NCBI GenBank assembly: GCA_035285585.1
Contig: JAYKGU010000250.1
Span: 4,664 to 68,663, forward strand
Reading direction: 5' to 3'
Source: JAYKGU01 sp035285585
Lineage (GTDB): Bacteria > Cyanobacteriota > Cyanobacteriia > CAKZMO01
DNA: 64,000 bases
Of the stretch, positions 42,538 through 51,993 are shown in pieces. Position 1 is the first letter of the stretch. Each line of letters starts with the position of its first letter. Below the pieces are notes generated by a model that was not told the origin of the DNA, did not search any database, and worked only from the letters and a program-made list of their open reading frames with translations. A program made the translations under genes and the position numbers.

Positions 42538-43746
42538 ATGACGGGGCAAACGGCGCGAATTTTTATCAGCACCGGGGAAGTTTCGGGGGACTTGCAGGGG
42601 GCGCTGCTGGTGGCGGCCCTGCGCCAGCGGGCGGCAGACCTGGGATGGAATCTGGATATTGCTGGCCTGGGGGGCGATCGCATGGCCGCCGCAGGCATGA
42701 CCCTTCTGGCCGACACCAGCGGCATCGGTTCCGTGGGCCTGGTGGAGTCTCTGCCCTTTGTGCTGCCCACCGTGCGCCTCCAGCAGCGGGTGAAGCGGTA
42801 TCTGCGGCGATCGCCCCCCGACCTGGTGGTGCTGATTGACTACATGGGGCCGAACCTCAGCCTGGGCCGATTTGTGCGCCGCCAGTTCCCCCACGTCCCC
42901 ACGGTTTACTACATCGCCCCCCAGGAGTGGGTATGGTCCTTCGGTTCGCGTAACACCAACCAGTTGGTGAACATTACCGATCACCTGATGGCCGTTTTCC
43001 CAGAGGAGGCCCGCTATTACCAGGCCCACGGGGCCACCGTTACCTGGGTGGGCCACCCCCTGGTGGATCGCCTGCCCCAGGTTCTCGGTCGGGCGGAGGC
43101 AAGGCAGACGTTGGGAATTCCCGATGATCAGCAGGCGATCGCCCTCCTCCCCGCCTCCCGCCGCCAGGAGATTGCCCACCTGATGCCGATTCTGTTCCAG
43201 GCGGCCCAGCAGATCCAGGCCCGCTTCCCCCAGGTGCACTACTGGATTCCCATTTCCCTGGCGCAGTACCGTCCAGCCCTCCAGCAGGCTGTTGGCCAGT
43301 ATGGGCTGCGGGCGACCCTGGTGGAGGGGCAGGCCCAGACGGTGATTGCGGCGGCGGATCTGGCGATCGCCAAGTCGGGTACGGTCAATCTGGAAACGGC
43401 CCTGCTGGATGTGCCCCAGATTGCCGTTTACCGGGTACATCCGCTCACGGCCTGGATAGCGCGGCACGTTCTGAAGTTCTCAATTCCCTTTATGTCGCCC
43501 CCCAATCTAGTGGAGATGGAGGCGATCGTGCCGGAGTTTTTGCAGGAAGCTGCCACTCCTGAAAATATTGCAGCGAAGGCTGCCCAACTTCTCCAGGACG
43601 AAGCTGCTCGGCAGCGCATGGGAGCGGGCTATCAGCGGATGCGGCGGGCGCTGGGGGAGCCGGGGGTGTGCGATCGCGTCGCCCAGCATATCTTTACCCT
43701 GCTCAAGGAGGGGACTCCACCCCACCCCAGGCCATTTGAATCGTGA
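42538..43746 (+). CDS. lpxB: Lipid-A-disaccharide synthase
   Basis: GT19 glycosyltransferase joining two acylated glucosamine units. The 402-residue protein opens with IFISTGEVSGDLQGALLVAALR and includes IDYMGPNLSLGRFVRR, YYIAPQEWVWSFGSRN, GHPLVDRLP and the donor-binding LAIAKSGTVNLETALLD. It starts 9 bp after lpxA, so the four lpx/fab genes form one operon. lpxD is not in the window and must be elsewhere. Confidence 0.95.
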   Translation: MTGQTARIFISTGEVSGDLQGALLVAALRQRAADLGWNLDIAGLGGDRMAAAGMTLLADTSGIGSVGLVESLPFVLPTVRLQQRVKRYLRRSPPDLVVLIDYMGPNLSLGRFVRRQFPHVPTVYYIAPQEWVWSFGSRNTNQLVNITDHLMAVFPEEARYYQAHGATVTWVGHPLVDRLPQVLGRAEARQTLGIPDDQQAIALLPASRRQEIAHLMPILFQAAQQIQARFPQVHYWIPISLAQYRPALQQAVGQYGLRATLVEGQAQTVIAAADLAIAKSGTVNLETALLDVPQIAVYRVHPLTAWIARHVLKFSIPFMSPPNLVEMEAIVPEFLQEAATPENIAAKAAQLLQDEAARQRMGAGYQRMRRALGEPGVCDRVAQHIFTLLKEGTPPHPRPFES

Positions 43747-43821
43747 TAGCGTATGCCAGCCCAGCAAATGTGCTAACATCCCCGCAGGCTAGCGGCCCAG
43801 GTTCGTTTCCTGAAGAAGTGA

Positions 43822-44394
43822 ATGAAACCATCCAGATCATCGTCAAAATCAGCTAAGGGGTTTGGGGCGTCCCGGCGTTCAGATCGTTCCGGTCAGGGGG
43901 GGCGATCGCCCCAAAACTCCCCCGATCTTGCCCCCAGCCTCGCCCCCTACGTGCGCACGCTGCCCCAGGTGATCGACGCCATGCTGGAGCTGGGGCAGGT
44001 GACCGCTGCGGACTGTGTCTATGACCTGGGCTGTGGCGATGGCCGCATGTTGCTAACGGCGGCCCAGCAGCGGGGCGTGGGGGGGCTGGGGGTGGATATT
44101 GACCCGGAGCGCATTCAGGAGGCCAACGCCGCCGCCCGCGAACTGGGGCTTTCCCCGCAAATTCGCTTTCAGCAGCAGGATTTACTCAGTTTGGACCTAT
44201 CCCCCGCCACTGTCGTCATGTTTTACCTCCTGCCCCAGTCCAACCTGCGGCTGCGGCAGAAGCTACAAACAGAGCTGGCCCCAGGCTCCCGCATCCTCAC
44301 CCATTCGTTTGACATGGGGGATTGGCCCCCGACCCGCACCGCTCAGGTCAGTGACGTGATTAACACCTACAACATTTACCTGTGGCAGGTTTAA
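43822..44394 (+). CDS. SAM-dependent methyltransferase
   Basis: A 190-residue class I methyltransferase with a serine/arginine-rich N-terminal 40 residues. The SAM-binding motif I is CVYDLGCGDGRMLLTAAQQRG, motif II VGGLGVDIDPERIQEA, and further ATVVMFYLLPQSNLRLRQKLQ and LAPGSRILTHSFDMGDWPP. The LLPQSN segment resembles the cyanobacterial class I proteins near histone-lysine-type DOT1 folds. Substrate unknown. It follows lpxB by about 75 bp and may share its transcript. Confidence 0.85.
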   Translation: MKPSRSSSKSAKGFGASRRSDRSGQGGRSPQNSPDLAPSLAPYVRTLPQVIDAMLELGQVTAADCVYDLGCGDGRMLLTAAQQRGVGGLGVDIDPERIQEANAAARELGLSPQIRFQQQDLLSLDLSPATVVMFYLLPQSNLRLRQKLQTELAPGSRILTHSFDMGDWPPTRTAQVSDVINTYNIYLWQV

Positions 44395-44402
44395 GCCAGA
44401 TC

Positions 44403-45524
44403 CTAGAAGAAACCGGGATCGACAACGACCCTCACCCCCAGCAGATCCTCAAGCTCGGCCAGCATGTCTTCGGGGGTGCGGTTTGATTTGGGGCCAGCCA
44501 GGAAGTCTTTGAGGGTGATTTTGCGATCGCGAAAATCTTTGACAAAGTCCCGAATCCGCCGCAGGCTCTCCAGTTCCATTTCTGAATCCGCCAGCAGTTC
44601 TTCGACAAAGTCAATGCCTTCGCGACTGGCGCGACGGTAGGCAGTGACCATCATGCCTTCCTGGGTTTGGTTGCGTAGCTCGCGCAGCTCTGCCTTAATG
44701 CCTTCGTATTGATCCTGGAGGCTGGAATTCTCTCGCTCCAGCCGCTGGCACGCCTGCTCCAGATCATCGCTGGCGGAGATCACGGCTTCCATTGAATCGT
44801 TGCCCCGCTGCCGCTCCAGCTCCAGCAGTCGCGCAAAATCCCCCGCCTTGTAGGCCCGGTTGATCTCCTTCATGACTTCCGTGTTTTGCATTTGCTCGTC
44901 TTCATCGGAGGCCCGGTCGGGGTGGTAGATGGCGGCGAGCCGCAGAAACGTCTGGCGCAAATCCCGGTTTTGCCGATGGGAAGCCTGGGAGGCGTCTTCC
45001 GGTTCCGCCGGGGGTGGCTCAAAGGGGGAGGAGTGGGGTCCGCCAGCGGCGGTGCGATCGCCCCCAAAGGGAAAGCCTTCATCTTCGCTGAAAAAGCCAA
45101 ACTCGTCGTCATCGTCCCACTCTTGCTCTAATTGCCGAAAGCTAATGGCTCCCTGCATTTGTAAGGCGAGATAGATATCTTCAACCTCATGGCGAGAGCG
45201 CTTGCGCAGCTTCCGCTTAGTCAGGATTTCTTGAAAGAGGGCGTGGATTTCCTCGTCCAGATTCCTCACTTCATTAAAGGATTCCGAGCCGCGCTGGAAC
45301 AGTTCGGTCACAATTTCCCGCATCTGGCCCATGAAGTTGTCCAGCTCCGTGCGCTTGCGGCGGATCTGCTTGAGGAGCCACTGCCTTTCTTCTTGCAGGG
45401 TTGCCAATTTCTGGTGCAGGGGAGTCAGCGCCAGCCCGCCCGCTTTGGACGGGGCCTTACTTTGCTGCGTCGTATCGGATTTCGCTTTTGCGCTGGAAGA
45501 ACGGGAGGATTTGCGTTTTGCCAT
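44403..45524 (-). CDS. J-domain protein with flanking coiled coils
   Basis: A 373-residue soluble protein. It has a Ser/Lys-rich start, then a coiled coil (about residues 40-110), then an acidic region (DDDDEFGFFSEDEGFPFGG). A central J domain (LRQTFLRLAAIYHPDRASDEDE) carries the HPD motif, and a second coiled coil follows (SDDLEQACQRLERENSSLQD, RELRNQTQEGMMVT). It probably recruits an Hsp70 to a specific client. It lacks the Gly/Phe and zinc regions of canonical DnaJ. It converges on the methyltransferase gene. Confidence 0.85.
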   Translation of the reverse strand: MAKRKSSRSSSAKAKSDTTQQSKAPSKAGGLALTPLHQKLATLQEERQWLLKQIRRKRTELDNFMGQMREIVTELFQRGSESFNEVRNLDEEIHALFQEILTKRKLRKRSRHEVEDIYLALQMQGAISFRQLEQEWDDDDEFGFFSEDEGFPFGGDRTAAGGPHSSPFEPPPAEPEDASQASHRQNRDLRQTFLRLAAIYHPDRASDEDEQMQNTEVMKEINRAYKAGDFARLLELERQRGNDSMEAVISASDDLEQACQRLERENSSLQDQYEGIKAELRELRNQTQEGMMVTAYRRASREGIDFVEELLADSEMELESLRRIRDFVKDFRDRKITLKDFLAGPKSNRTPEDMLAELEDLLGVRVVVDPGFF

Positions 45525-45655
45525 CAGAGCTTTTGGGCAGCTTCACCCTAAATTAAACCGCACCCGCTCAGAAGTGACAACCAATCAATGGTTGAAACAG
45601 ACCTGGGACTGACTTCCCTGGGACTGGCTCTCTGGCCCATTCATTCCCTTATAGG

Positions 45656-45739
45656 GTTACGCTTTCGCGTTAGGACACTTAAGAGGTGTGGAACCCCTGC
45701 GTCGCGGGGATTCCACACTCAAACCTTAGCCCGTAGGGC
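45656..45739 (+). repeat. 84-bp palindromic dispersed element, copy 2
   Basis: Same length as the element at 37431-37514. The large stem is GTGGAACCCCTGCG with its near inverse, and the right-hand small hairpin is GCCCGTAGGGC followed by eight A. It lies 9 bp from the end of the molybdoenzyme gene. On that gene's strand the A-run reads as T, placing a U-run after its stop. Confidence 0.85.
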
Positions 45740-45747
45740 AAAAAAAA

Positions 45748-48027
45748 TCACGGCGCAAACACCAGCACCGGCACCCGTTTGTAGGCAGGCGTCCCCGATC
45801 GCCCCTCGATTTCCGCCTTCATCAGCACATTGGCTTCCGGGTAAAACATCAGCGCCGCCCCCGGTCGCACCTCGCCACAGATGATCTCAATGCCATCCAT
45901 CTGCCCCGCATTGCCCCGCACCGAAACCCGCTGGTGCTCCGCGAACCCCGCCCGCTGCACGTCTTCAGGGTTCATCAAAATGCAGTGGCGGTGGGGCATC
46001 CCCCGATACTTGTCCGCCGTGCGGTAGACCACCGTATTGTGCTGGCTGTAGCTGCGCCCGGTCATCAGGGCAACGACGATTCCCTGGGTGGCGGGGGGCT
46101 GGCCAAAATCGGCGATCGCCGGTAGTTGCAGCGTCGGCAAAGGCGTCACCTGCATTTGAGCCTTACCCGACGGGGTAGAAAATTTGGGTTCCAGGAAGAT
46201 CCGTCCGCTAATGGTGAATTCGGCCTTAGTATCGTCAATGTCGCCAATCTTCTCGTAGCCCGGAATGGTTTGGGCAATCAGTTGGCGCACATAGCGGGTG
46301 TCCTTGAGCCTGCGCCAGTCTACGGGATGGTCGCCGTGGAGCCGATGGGCCAGTTCCGTGAGAAAGTCCACCTCGGCCACCAGATCGGCCTGGGTGAGGT
46401 GGGTTTTGCCTTCGTCGTTGAGCCGCACGAAGTTGTTGCCCGACTCTGTGGTAGTTTTGTGGGGGTTCTCAAAGCGGTTAAAAACGGGAATGAGCATCGT
46501 CGTCTGGCGGGCAAGTCCATGAAAGTGGCCCAGGTTGGGCTTGGTGGCCAGGTAGAGAATGGTGTCGATGTTCCCCAGCGCCCGCTTGGCCTGGGTGAGA
46601 TCGGGGTTGGCGGCATAGAGGTTGCCCCCCAGGCACAGCAGGGTGTCTACCTGTCCCCTATCCGCTGCTTCGATCAGGGCACGGGCGTCGTATCCCGGTT
46701 CCCGGCTGAGCGATCGCCCCAATAAGGTTTCCAACGCCTGCCGAATCTCCTCCTTCAGCCGTGCCGTCACCCCCATCGAGCCAAAGCCCTGGACGTTGGA
46801 ATGCCCCCGAATTGGCATCAGCCCCGCGCCTGCCTTGCCCGCGTTGCCGGTGAGCAGGGCGGTGTTGGCGATCGCGAACACATTATCTACGCTATTGCGC
46901 TGCTGGGTGATGCCCATAGCCCAGGCAAACACCACCCGCGAGGAGCTGCCGATCAGAATGGCGGCTGCTTCGATGTCGTCCCTGGGCACGCCGCAGGTGT
47001 GGACGATTTCCTCCCAGGAAGTCGCTTCCGCCTGATGAATCACCGCCTGCCAGTTCTCGGTGTGGGCCGTCAGGAAATCCTGCTGCACCAGCCGCCGCTC
47101 CACCAGGGATTTTTGAATGCCCACCAGCAGCGCCACATCACTGCCGGGGATGGGCTGGAGGAACAGGGTGGAAATATCCGAGCCGCCGCTCAGCAGAGAT
47201 TTGAGGGGAAAGGCGGGGGAGGCAAACTTCACCAGCCCCACCTCCCGCACAGGGTTGATGACGATCACCTTACCGCCGCGATCGCGCAGTTCAATCAGCT
47301 CGTTCATCAGCCGGGGGTGGTTGGCGGGGGCATTGGAGCCAATCAGCACCAAACAGTCCGCCTGCTTTAGCCCCTCCAGGCTGACCATGGAGGTGCCTGT
47401 ACCAAACACCGCTTTCATGCCCACGCCGGAGGGAGCATGGCACAGGTCGGAGCAGTCTGCCAGGTGGTTGGAGCCAAGCGATCGCATCATCAACTGCAGC
47501 AGATAGGCCGCCTCATTGGAGGATCGCCCGGAACTATAGGAGGCCACTCGCTCCGGCGGCTGGCGAAAGGCAGTTTCCGCGATGTCGTAGATTTCGGCCC
47601 AGGAAATGCGCTCATAGTGAGACGCCCCCGCCCGCAGCACCACCGGGAAGCTGAGCCGTCCCAGGCGATCGGCCTCCATTGAATTCAACTGCTGGAGTTC
47701 GGAGAGGCTGTAGCGCTCAAAAAAGTGGGCCTCAACACCGGGCTGTAGCTCAGCGGCGATCGCCTCCACGCTTTTCATACAGCGCTGTAGCGGCTCTTCC
47801 ACCTCGTTGACAAAGCCGCCCTTCTGTCCGCCCGTACCCCAGGCGCAGGACAGGCAGGCACTTTTGTGGAGCAGCTTGTTCCAGAGCTGAGGCCCTTCGG
47901 GCGTCAGGGTATGTTCGGCCCAGTACTGAATCACGGGCCAGCCGCCCCCAGCTTCAGGGGGACGAGTCGGAGTGGCCGATGGGTCTTGGGAGAAATTCTG
48001 GTTTTGAGGCGAGTTGGGCTTATCCAT
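45748..48027 (-). CDS. FdhF/YdeP-family molybdopterin oxidoreductase
   Basis: A 759-residue molybdenum bis-MGD enzyme of the FdhF/YdeP group, formate dehydrogenase-like proteins whose substrate is mostly unproven. The N-terminus carries only one CxxC (ACLSCAWGTGGQKGGFVNE). The molybdopterin domain shows VASYSSGRSSNEAAYLLQ, the DLCHAPSGVGMK loop, CLVLIGSNAPANHP, LLTGNAGKAGAGLMPIRGHSNVQG and the C-terminal TGRSYSQHNTVVYRTADKYRG. ATG 48025-48027 (MDKPNSPQNQ) is preferred. No partner subunit gene is adjacent. Confidence 0.88.
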   Translation of the reverse strand: MDKPNSPQNQNFSQDPSATPTRPPEAGGGWPVIQYWAEHTLTPEGPQLWNKLLHKSACLSCAWGTGGQKGGFVNEVEEPLQRCMKSVEAIAAELQPGVEAHFFERYSLSELQQLNSMEADRLGRLSFPVVLRAGASHYERISWAEIYDIAETAFRQPPERVASYSSGRSSNEAAYLLQLMMRSLGSNHLADCSDLCHAPSGVGMKAVFGTGTSMVSLEGLKQADCLVLIGSNAPANHPRLMNELIELRDRGGKVIVINPVREVGLVKFASPAFPLKSLLSGGSDISTLFLQPIPGSDVALLVGIQKSLVERRLVQQDFLTAHTENWQAVIHQAEATSWEEIVHTCGVPRDDIEAAAILIGSSSRVVFAWAMGITQQRNSVDNVFAIANTALLTGNAGKAGAGLMPIRGHSNVQGFGSMGVTARLKEEIRQALETLLGRSLSREPGYDARALIEAADRGQVDTLLCLGGNLYAANPDLTQAKRALGNIDTILYLATKPNLGHFHGLARQTTMLIPVFNRFENPHKTTTESGNNFVRLNDEGKTHLTQADLVAEVDFLTELAHRLHGDHPVDWRRLKDTRYVRQLIAQTIPGYEKIGDIDDTKAEFTISGRIFLEPKFSTPSGKAQMQVTPLPTLQLPAIADFGQPPATQGIVVALMTGRSYSQHNTVVYRTADKYRGMPHRHCILMNPEDVQRAGFAEHQRVSVRGNAGQMDGIEIICGEVRPGAALMFYPEANVLMKAEIEGRSGTPAYKRVPVLVFAP

Positions 48028-48396
48028 GCTGCGGTGGAGAGCGGCGGGTAAGTCGATCTTATCTGGTTCCTGGCATCCCCTCACCTGTGCCAGTTGACCT
48101 GACAGTTGCCGGATAAGGCTGGATCACCCGATCCGGATGAAATGAGAAAAAGCCTGGAGAAGCTTACCCCGCCTGGATGCTGGCCTCTGGGATGGGATTA
48201 TTCGCGATGCAGGCTCCAGGACACTTGACAAACTCAAACGCCCTACATGACCGGGATTGTCCCTGCCTTGAAGAATAGAGATATGGCAGAGCAAGGCATC
48301 CCTGGTGCGCATGATTTCTGGGTCGCTGCCCGCCTCTAGCCAAGCCATTCCGCAATGTTTAATCCACGATTACGCTCAGGTTTAAGGACAAACACT
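48028..48396. other. Divergent promoter region
   Basis: Between the minus-strand molybdoenzyme and the plus-strand SLH protein. Apart from AAGGA before the SLH start (48383-48387) I see no clear site or gene. Confidence 0.4.
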
Positions 48397-49617
48397 ATGA
48401 CTATCTGGTTTCGCCGTCATGTTGCTGCGATCGCTGCTGTTGCCGCCGCCGCTGCGGGTGCTGTTGCCGCAGTGAGTCCTGCGATCGCGGCCCTGTTTGA
48501 TCAAAAAGAAGTTGATCAGAATAAATTTGTCGCCGTTGCCGCTCCCTATGGCCAAAGCGCCCACCAGCTTTTGATTCTGGAGCAAATTTCCAGCGAACGG
48601 CCCTGCTGGCGCGAAAGTGGCAGCGCCCCCGTGCAGGTCGATCCCCTGCTGACTCAGTTTGACTTCACGGGCATCTGCGGTCGCAGCACCGACAGCAATG
48701 GCTACTCCATTCGGGTAGATGGCGAAGATCTGGGGCTGAGCTACAGCCTGCGCGTGGTGCGCCGCAATGAGGATCTAGTGCTAATTGGTTCACCGCTTCG
48801 CGCCGGTAACCCTGAACTGGAAGTTGCCCGTGCTAACGGCGTCACCAACGGCTTTGCTAAGCTTCAGCTCAATCCCGGCTGGAACTTTGCCAAGCGCCTC
48901 TACAATGGCCAAACCCTGGGTCATGTGTACCTCACCTACAACAGCGCCATTCCAGGAGTTGAGCAGCCTGGTAATCCTCTGCCCGCAGACTATGCTTTCC
49001 CCGACATCGCCAACGATATTTATGCCGCCGAGATTCAAGACGCGGTAGAAGTTGGCTTCGTTGCCGGATTCTCGGAGGACAATACCTTCCGGCCCCAGCA
49101 AACCCTCACCCGCGAACAGCTCGTTTCCATGGTGCTGGAAGCCCTGGATGAAATTCCCGATGTCGAGCTGCCCCTGCCAGCCCAGGCCAGCAGCAACCCC
49201 TATCCGGATGTAAACGCTTCCCGCTGGAGTGCTGCCAAGATCCAGTTTGCCCGTGATAACAACATCATCAGCGGCTACGAAGACGGCACCTTCCGCCCTA
49301 GCCAGGTGGTTACCCGTGCCGAGTTGATGGCCGTTCTGCGGCGGGCGGCAGAGTACGGTAAGAGCCTGCAGGGCGAGGATGCCACCCTGTGGCCCAGCCA
49401 GGATGCCTTCGATTTCGCAGACACCAGCGCCCACTGGGCTGCCCCTGTGATTGATCAGATGTCGTCCTACTGTGGCGTTGCCTCACCGCTGAATGAAGCT
49501 GGACGTAATTTCTATCCCAATAGTGAATCTCAGCGTAACTATGCGGCAGCCGCTACCCTGAGGATGCTGAACTGCGTTTCGCAGGAAGAAGCGCCATCCC
49601 AAGAAGCGTCGTTATAG
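48397..49617 (+). CDS. DUF3747 and SLH-domain exported protein
   Basis: A 406-residue exported protein. The signal peptide is MTIWFRRHVAAIAAVAA...SPAIAA. An N-terminal DUF3747 domain (FVAVAAPYGQSAHQLLILEQ, RPCWRESGS, FDFTGICGRSTDSNGYSIRV) is followed by two or three SLH motifs (EIQDAVEVGFVAGFSEDNTFRPQQTLTREQ, NIISGYEDGTFRPSQVVTRAEL), which bind cell-wall polymers. Typical of cyanobacterial envelope proteins. AAGGA 9 bp upstream supports ATG 48397 over the earlier in-frame ATG at 48355. Confidence 0.9.
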   Translation: MTIWFRRHVAAIAAVAAAAAGAVAAVSPAIAALFDQKEVDQNKFVAVAAPYGQSAHQLLILEQISSERPCWRESGSAPVQVDPLLTQFDFTGICGRSTDSNGYSIRVDGEDLGLSYSLRVVRRNEDLVLIGSPLRAGNPELEVARANGVTNGFAKLQLNPGWNFAKRLYNGQTLGHVYLTYNSAIPGVEQPGNPLPADYAFPDIANDIYAAEIQDAVEVGFVAGFSEDNTFRPQQTLTREQLVSMVLEALDEIPDVELPLPAQASSNPYPDVNASRWSAAKIQFARDNNIISGYEDGTFRPSQVVTRAELMAVLRRAAEYGKSLQGEDATLWPSQDAFDFADTSAHWAAPVIDQMSSYCGVASPLNEAGRNFYPNSESQRNYAAAATLRMLNCVSQEEAPSQEASL

Positions 49618-49891
49618 CGCCTCCCATTCCTCCGGTTCGTCAGCCGGTCAGAATTCTGTCAGAAGATCTGTCAGAGATCTGTCAGGAGCTTGCCAGAAAA
49701 CTGGTGGAATATGGTCTGTTTTGCTTGATCTCTCCAACTCTCGCCGGGAACCTATGGTTTCTGGCGATTTTTTTATGCCCAAAGATGATTAAGCTCTGGC
49801 AGACAAAAAGTTGATTAAGCTCTGGCGATCGCCTCTGGAGTGTTGCGGCAGCAGTCTCGCTCAAAACTCAACCTTGAAAGTTCACCCATTC

Positions 49892-50251
49892 CTAGGAGGA
49901 TGGCGTCATTTGTTGCTTACAGTTAGTTTCTTTTGCGGGAATGCTCGCTTTGAACGCCTCTGGCGTATCGTAAATTTGAAAAACCTGGTCTGTGTTGGTC
50001 AGCTTGAAGACAAGCTTGGCCTGCTCCTGGAGGGCGCAGAGGGCAAATTCCCCGCCCCGTTTTTTTACTGATTTTTGAGCGGTCAGTAACACCCCCAGAC
50101 CACGGCTGTCCATAAACAGGACGTTTCCCAGATCAATGAGCAGATTTGTGACGCCTTGTTTGAGGCTTTCGGAGATCCAGGCGTTTAATTCTGCGGCATC
50201 GGCTGCACTGAACAGCCGCGTGACGGGCCGATATACTCTTACAGTAACCAT
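49892..50251 (-). CDS. STAS-domain anti-sigma factor antagonist
   Basis: A 119-residue SpoIIAA-like protein. Its phosphorylatable serine lies in NVLFMDSRGLGVLL. Strands and helices follow the STAS fold (MVTVRVYRP, WISESLKQGVTNLLIDL, ALCALQEQAKLVFKLT). It would bind an anti-sigma factor or kinase in its dephosphorylated state. ATG 50249-50251. The next gene upstream is a clear paralogue, ungapped over about 100 residues, so the pair arose by tandem duplication. No anti-sigma kinase is in the window. Confidence 0.9.
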   Translation of the reverse strand: MVTVRVYRPVTRLFSAADAAELNAWISESLKQGVTNLLIDLGNVLFMDSRGLGVLLTAQKSVKKRGGEFALCALQEQAKLVFKLTNTDQVFQIYDTPEAFKASIPAKETNCKQQMTPSS

Positions 50252-50421
50252 TAGTTTTCTACTACCCAAACGCGAATATAGTAAAACCCTGTATTGTCAT
50301 CCTACCCAGGCAGGAAGGGTCACTCCAACCGGGATGTTACTCAGAATTACATAAGGTTTGTAGAACACCCTGGGAACAGGAACCTCCTTTACGGAAAATT
50401 CGCTCCACGAACCAGTTCTCT

Positions 50422-50766
50422 TCATGCTCCTCCCGATATGCCCTCTGCCCCCTGGCAGGTTCTGATGAACTCAGTCGCTGTATCGTAAACCTCGAAAGTC
50501 TGCTCTAGATTTGTCAATTCGAGTAACATCCGGGCCTGTCCATTCAGCGCACAGATCCCCAGGCGACCGCCTCCTTTGGTGACGCGGTTACGGGCAATGA
50601 TCAGCGCGCCCAAGCCGCGGCTGTCCATAAATGAGACCCTCGACATGTCAATCAGAAGGGCTTGTGCACCGTGCTCCAAGCTTTCGCTGACCCAGTTCGT
50701 GAGGCTTACCGAATCAGTTGCACTTAGAATGCGCGCAGCCGGTTGGTAGATTCTGACGTTTGGCAT
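50422..50766 (-). CDS. STAS-domain anti-sigma factor antagonist (tandem paralogue)
   Basis: A 114-residue protein, paralogue of the neighbour at 49892-50251. It has VSFMDSRGLGALII with the conserved Ser, MPNVRIYQPAARILS at the start and LGICALNGQARMLLELTNLEQTF. Same orientation, 170 bp apart. It may act on the same or a related anti-sigma factor. Confidence 0.9.
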   Translation of the reverse strand: MPNVRIYQPAARILSATDSVSLTNWVSESLEHGAQALLIDMSRVSFMDSRGLGALIIARNRVTKGGGRLGICALNGQARMLLELTNLEQTFEVYDTATEFIRTCQGAEGISGGA

Positions 50767-51164
50767 TGGGCGTAGTCACCATAGAAAGTAGACGCAAATT
50801 TTCAAAATGAGCGATGCATGAGACCCGACAGGTCGAAGCGACCAGCCCGTAATAGGAGCAGGGTGCAAAAAGAGGCCAAGTCTGGTCTATGCAGGTTTAA
50901 TGGCTTGCGAGATTACTCTTTAAATTCCCCATTCCCGCCCGATCTGTAACAGGGGCAGTTCACGGAATATTTCGCGAAGCGGTTTCAGAGCTTTTGCTGA
51001 ACTTGTGATTGCTGAGCAATTTACTGCTGCATTGATTGCCGCCTTTGGGATAACTAAAGTCACTAGAAATGGATTGGGGAGCCACTGAGCTGTAGGGCGA
51101 GTTCCTGCCTGATGCGGGATAAACAAGCAATGTGGCGATCGCCAGGTTTTCTTCCAGGGGCATC
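50767..51164. other. Intergenic region between divergent STAS and radC genes
   Basis: About 400 bp. AT-rich left part, then a HIP1 site at the right end inside the possible longer radC frame (GTG 51132). No recognisable RNA or operator. Confidence 0.4.
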
Positions 51165-51896
51165 ATGACCTACGCACTTCGAGTAACTGACCTACCGCAG
51201 AGTGAGCGTCCACGGGAACGCCTGCTGACCCATGGACCTAAAAGTCTATCCACCGCCGAGCTGTTGGCGATTCTAATCGGCACTGGCCAGGGGCCAGGAA
51301 AGCTATCAGCAGTTGGCCTGGGGCAGTATATTTTGCAAACGCTAGGAGCCAACCAGCGGGATCCCCTGGACGTGTTGCGGGCCATTACCCCCCAGGAACT
51401 GATGGAGATTCCGGGAATTGGGGAAGCTAAGGCGACGGCCATCCTGGCGGCGATCGAGTTGGGGAAGCGGGTCCTGTATGCCCGTCCCCAGGACGGTATC
51501 GTCGTAGACGATCCAGCGGTGGCAGCAGCAGCCCTGAGCAGCGACTTGATGTGGCAGCCCCAGGAAAAATTTGCCGTGCTGCTGCTGGACGTGAAACACC
51601 GCATTGTCGGCATGCGGGTGATCAGTGTGGGTACCGCTACCGAAACGCTGGCCCATCCAAGGGATATTTTTAGGGAGGTGATCCGTTGTGGAGCGACACG
51701 GCTGATCGTCGCCCACAATCATCCATCCGGCAACGTCGAGCCCAGTTCGGAAGACCTGGCTCTAACGCGCCAGCTTTTATATGGAGCTAACCTGTTGGGT
51801 ATTCCCCTACTCGACCACCTCATCCTTGGCAATGGTACCCACACCAGCTTGCGACAGACGACCCGTCTTTGGGAAGATGTTCCCCAGGGCGACTGA
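51165..51896 (+). CDS. radC: RadC/JAB-domain DNA repair protein
   Basis: A 243-residue protein. The N-terminal helix-hairpin-helix region (LPQSERPRERLLTHGPKSLS, LMEIPGIGEAKATAILAAIEL) precedes a JAMM metalloprotease-like domain with the motif RLIVAHNHPSGNVEPSSEDLALT. The family is named RadC but its repair role is disputed. ATG 51165 (MTYALRVTDLP) fits the family start; an upstream GTG would add 11 residues. Confidence 0.93.
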   Translation: MTYALRVTDLPQSERPRERLLTHGPKSLSTAELLAILIGTGQGPGKLSAVGLGQYILQTLGANQRDPLDVLRAITPQELMEIPGIGEAKATAILAAIELGKRVLYARPQDGIVVDDPAVAAAALSSDLMWQPQEKFAVLLLDVKHRIVGMRVISVGTATETLAHPRDIFREVIRCGATRLIVAHNHPSGNVEPSSEDLALTRQLLYGANLLGIPLLDHLILGNGTHTSLRQTTRLWEDVPQGD

Positions 51897-51993
51897 TCTT
51901 GCAATCTCATCCAGGAGATAGCTTGCGAATGGTCGTGTCCTATCTTATACTGAAGCCTCCGGTTATATCTGAATTCTTTAATGGGAGGGAGCT

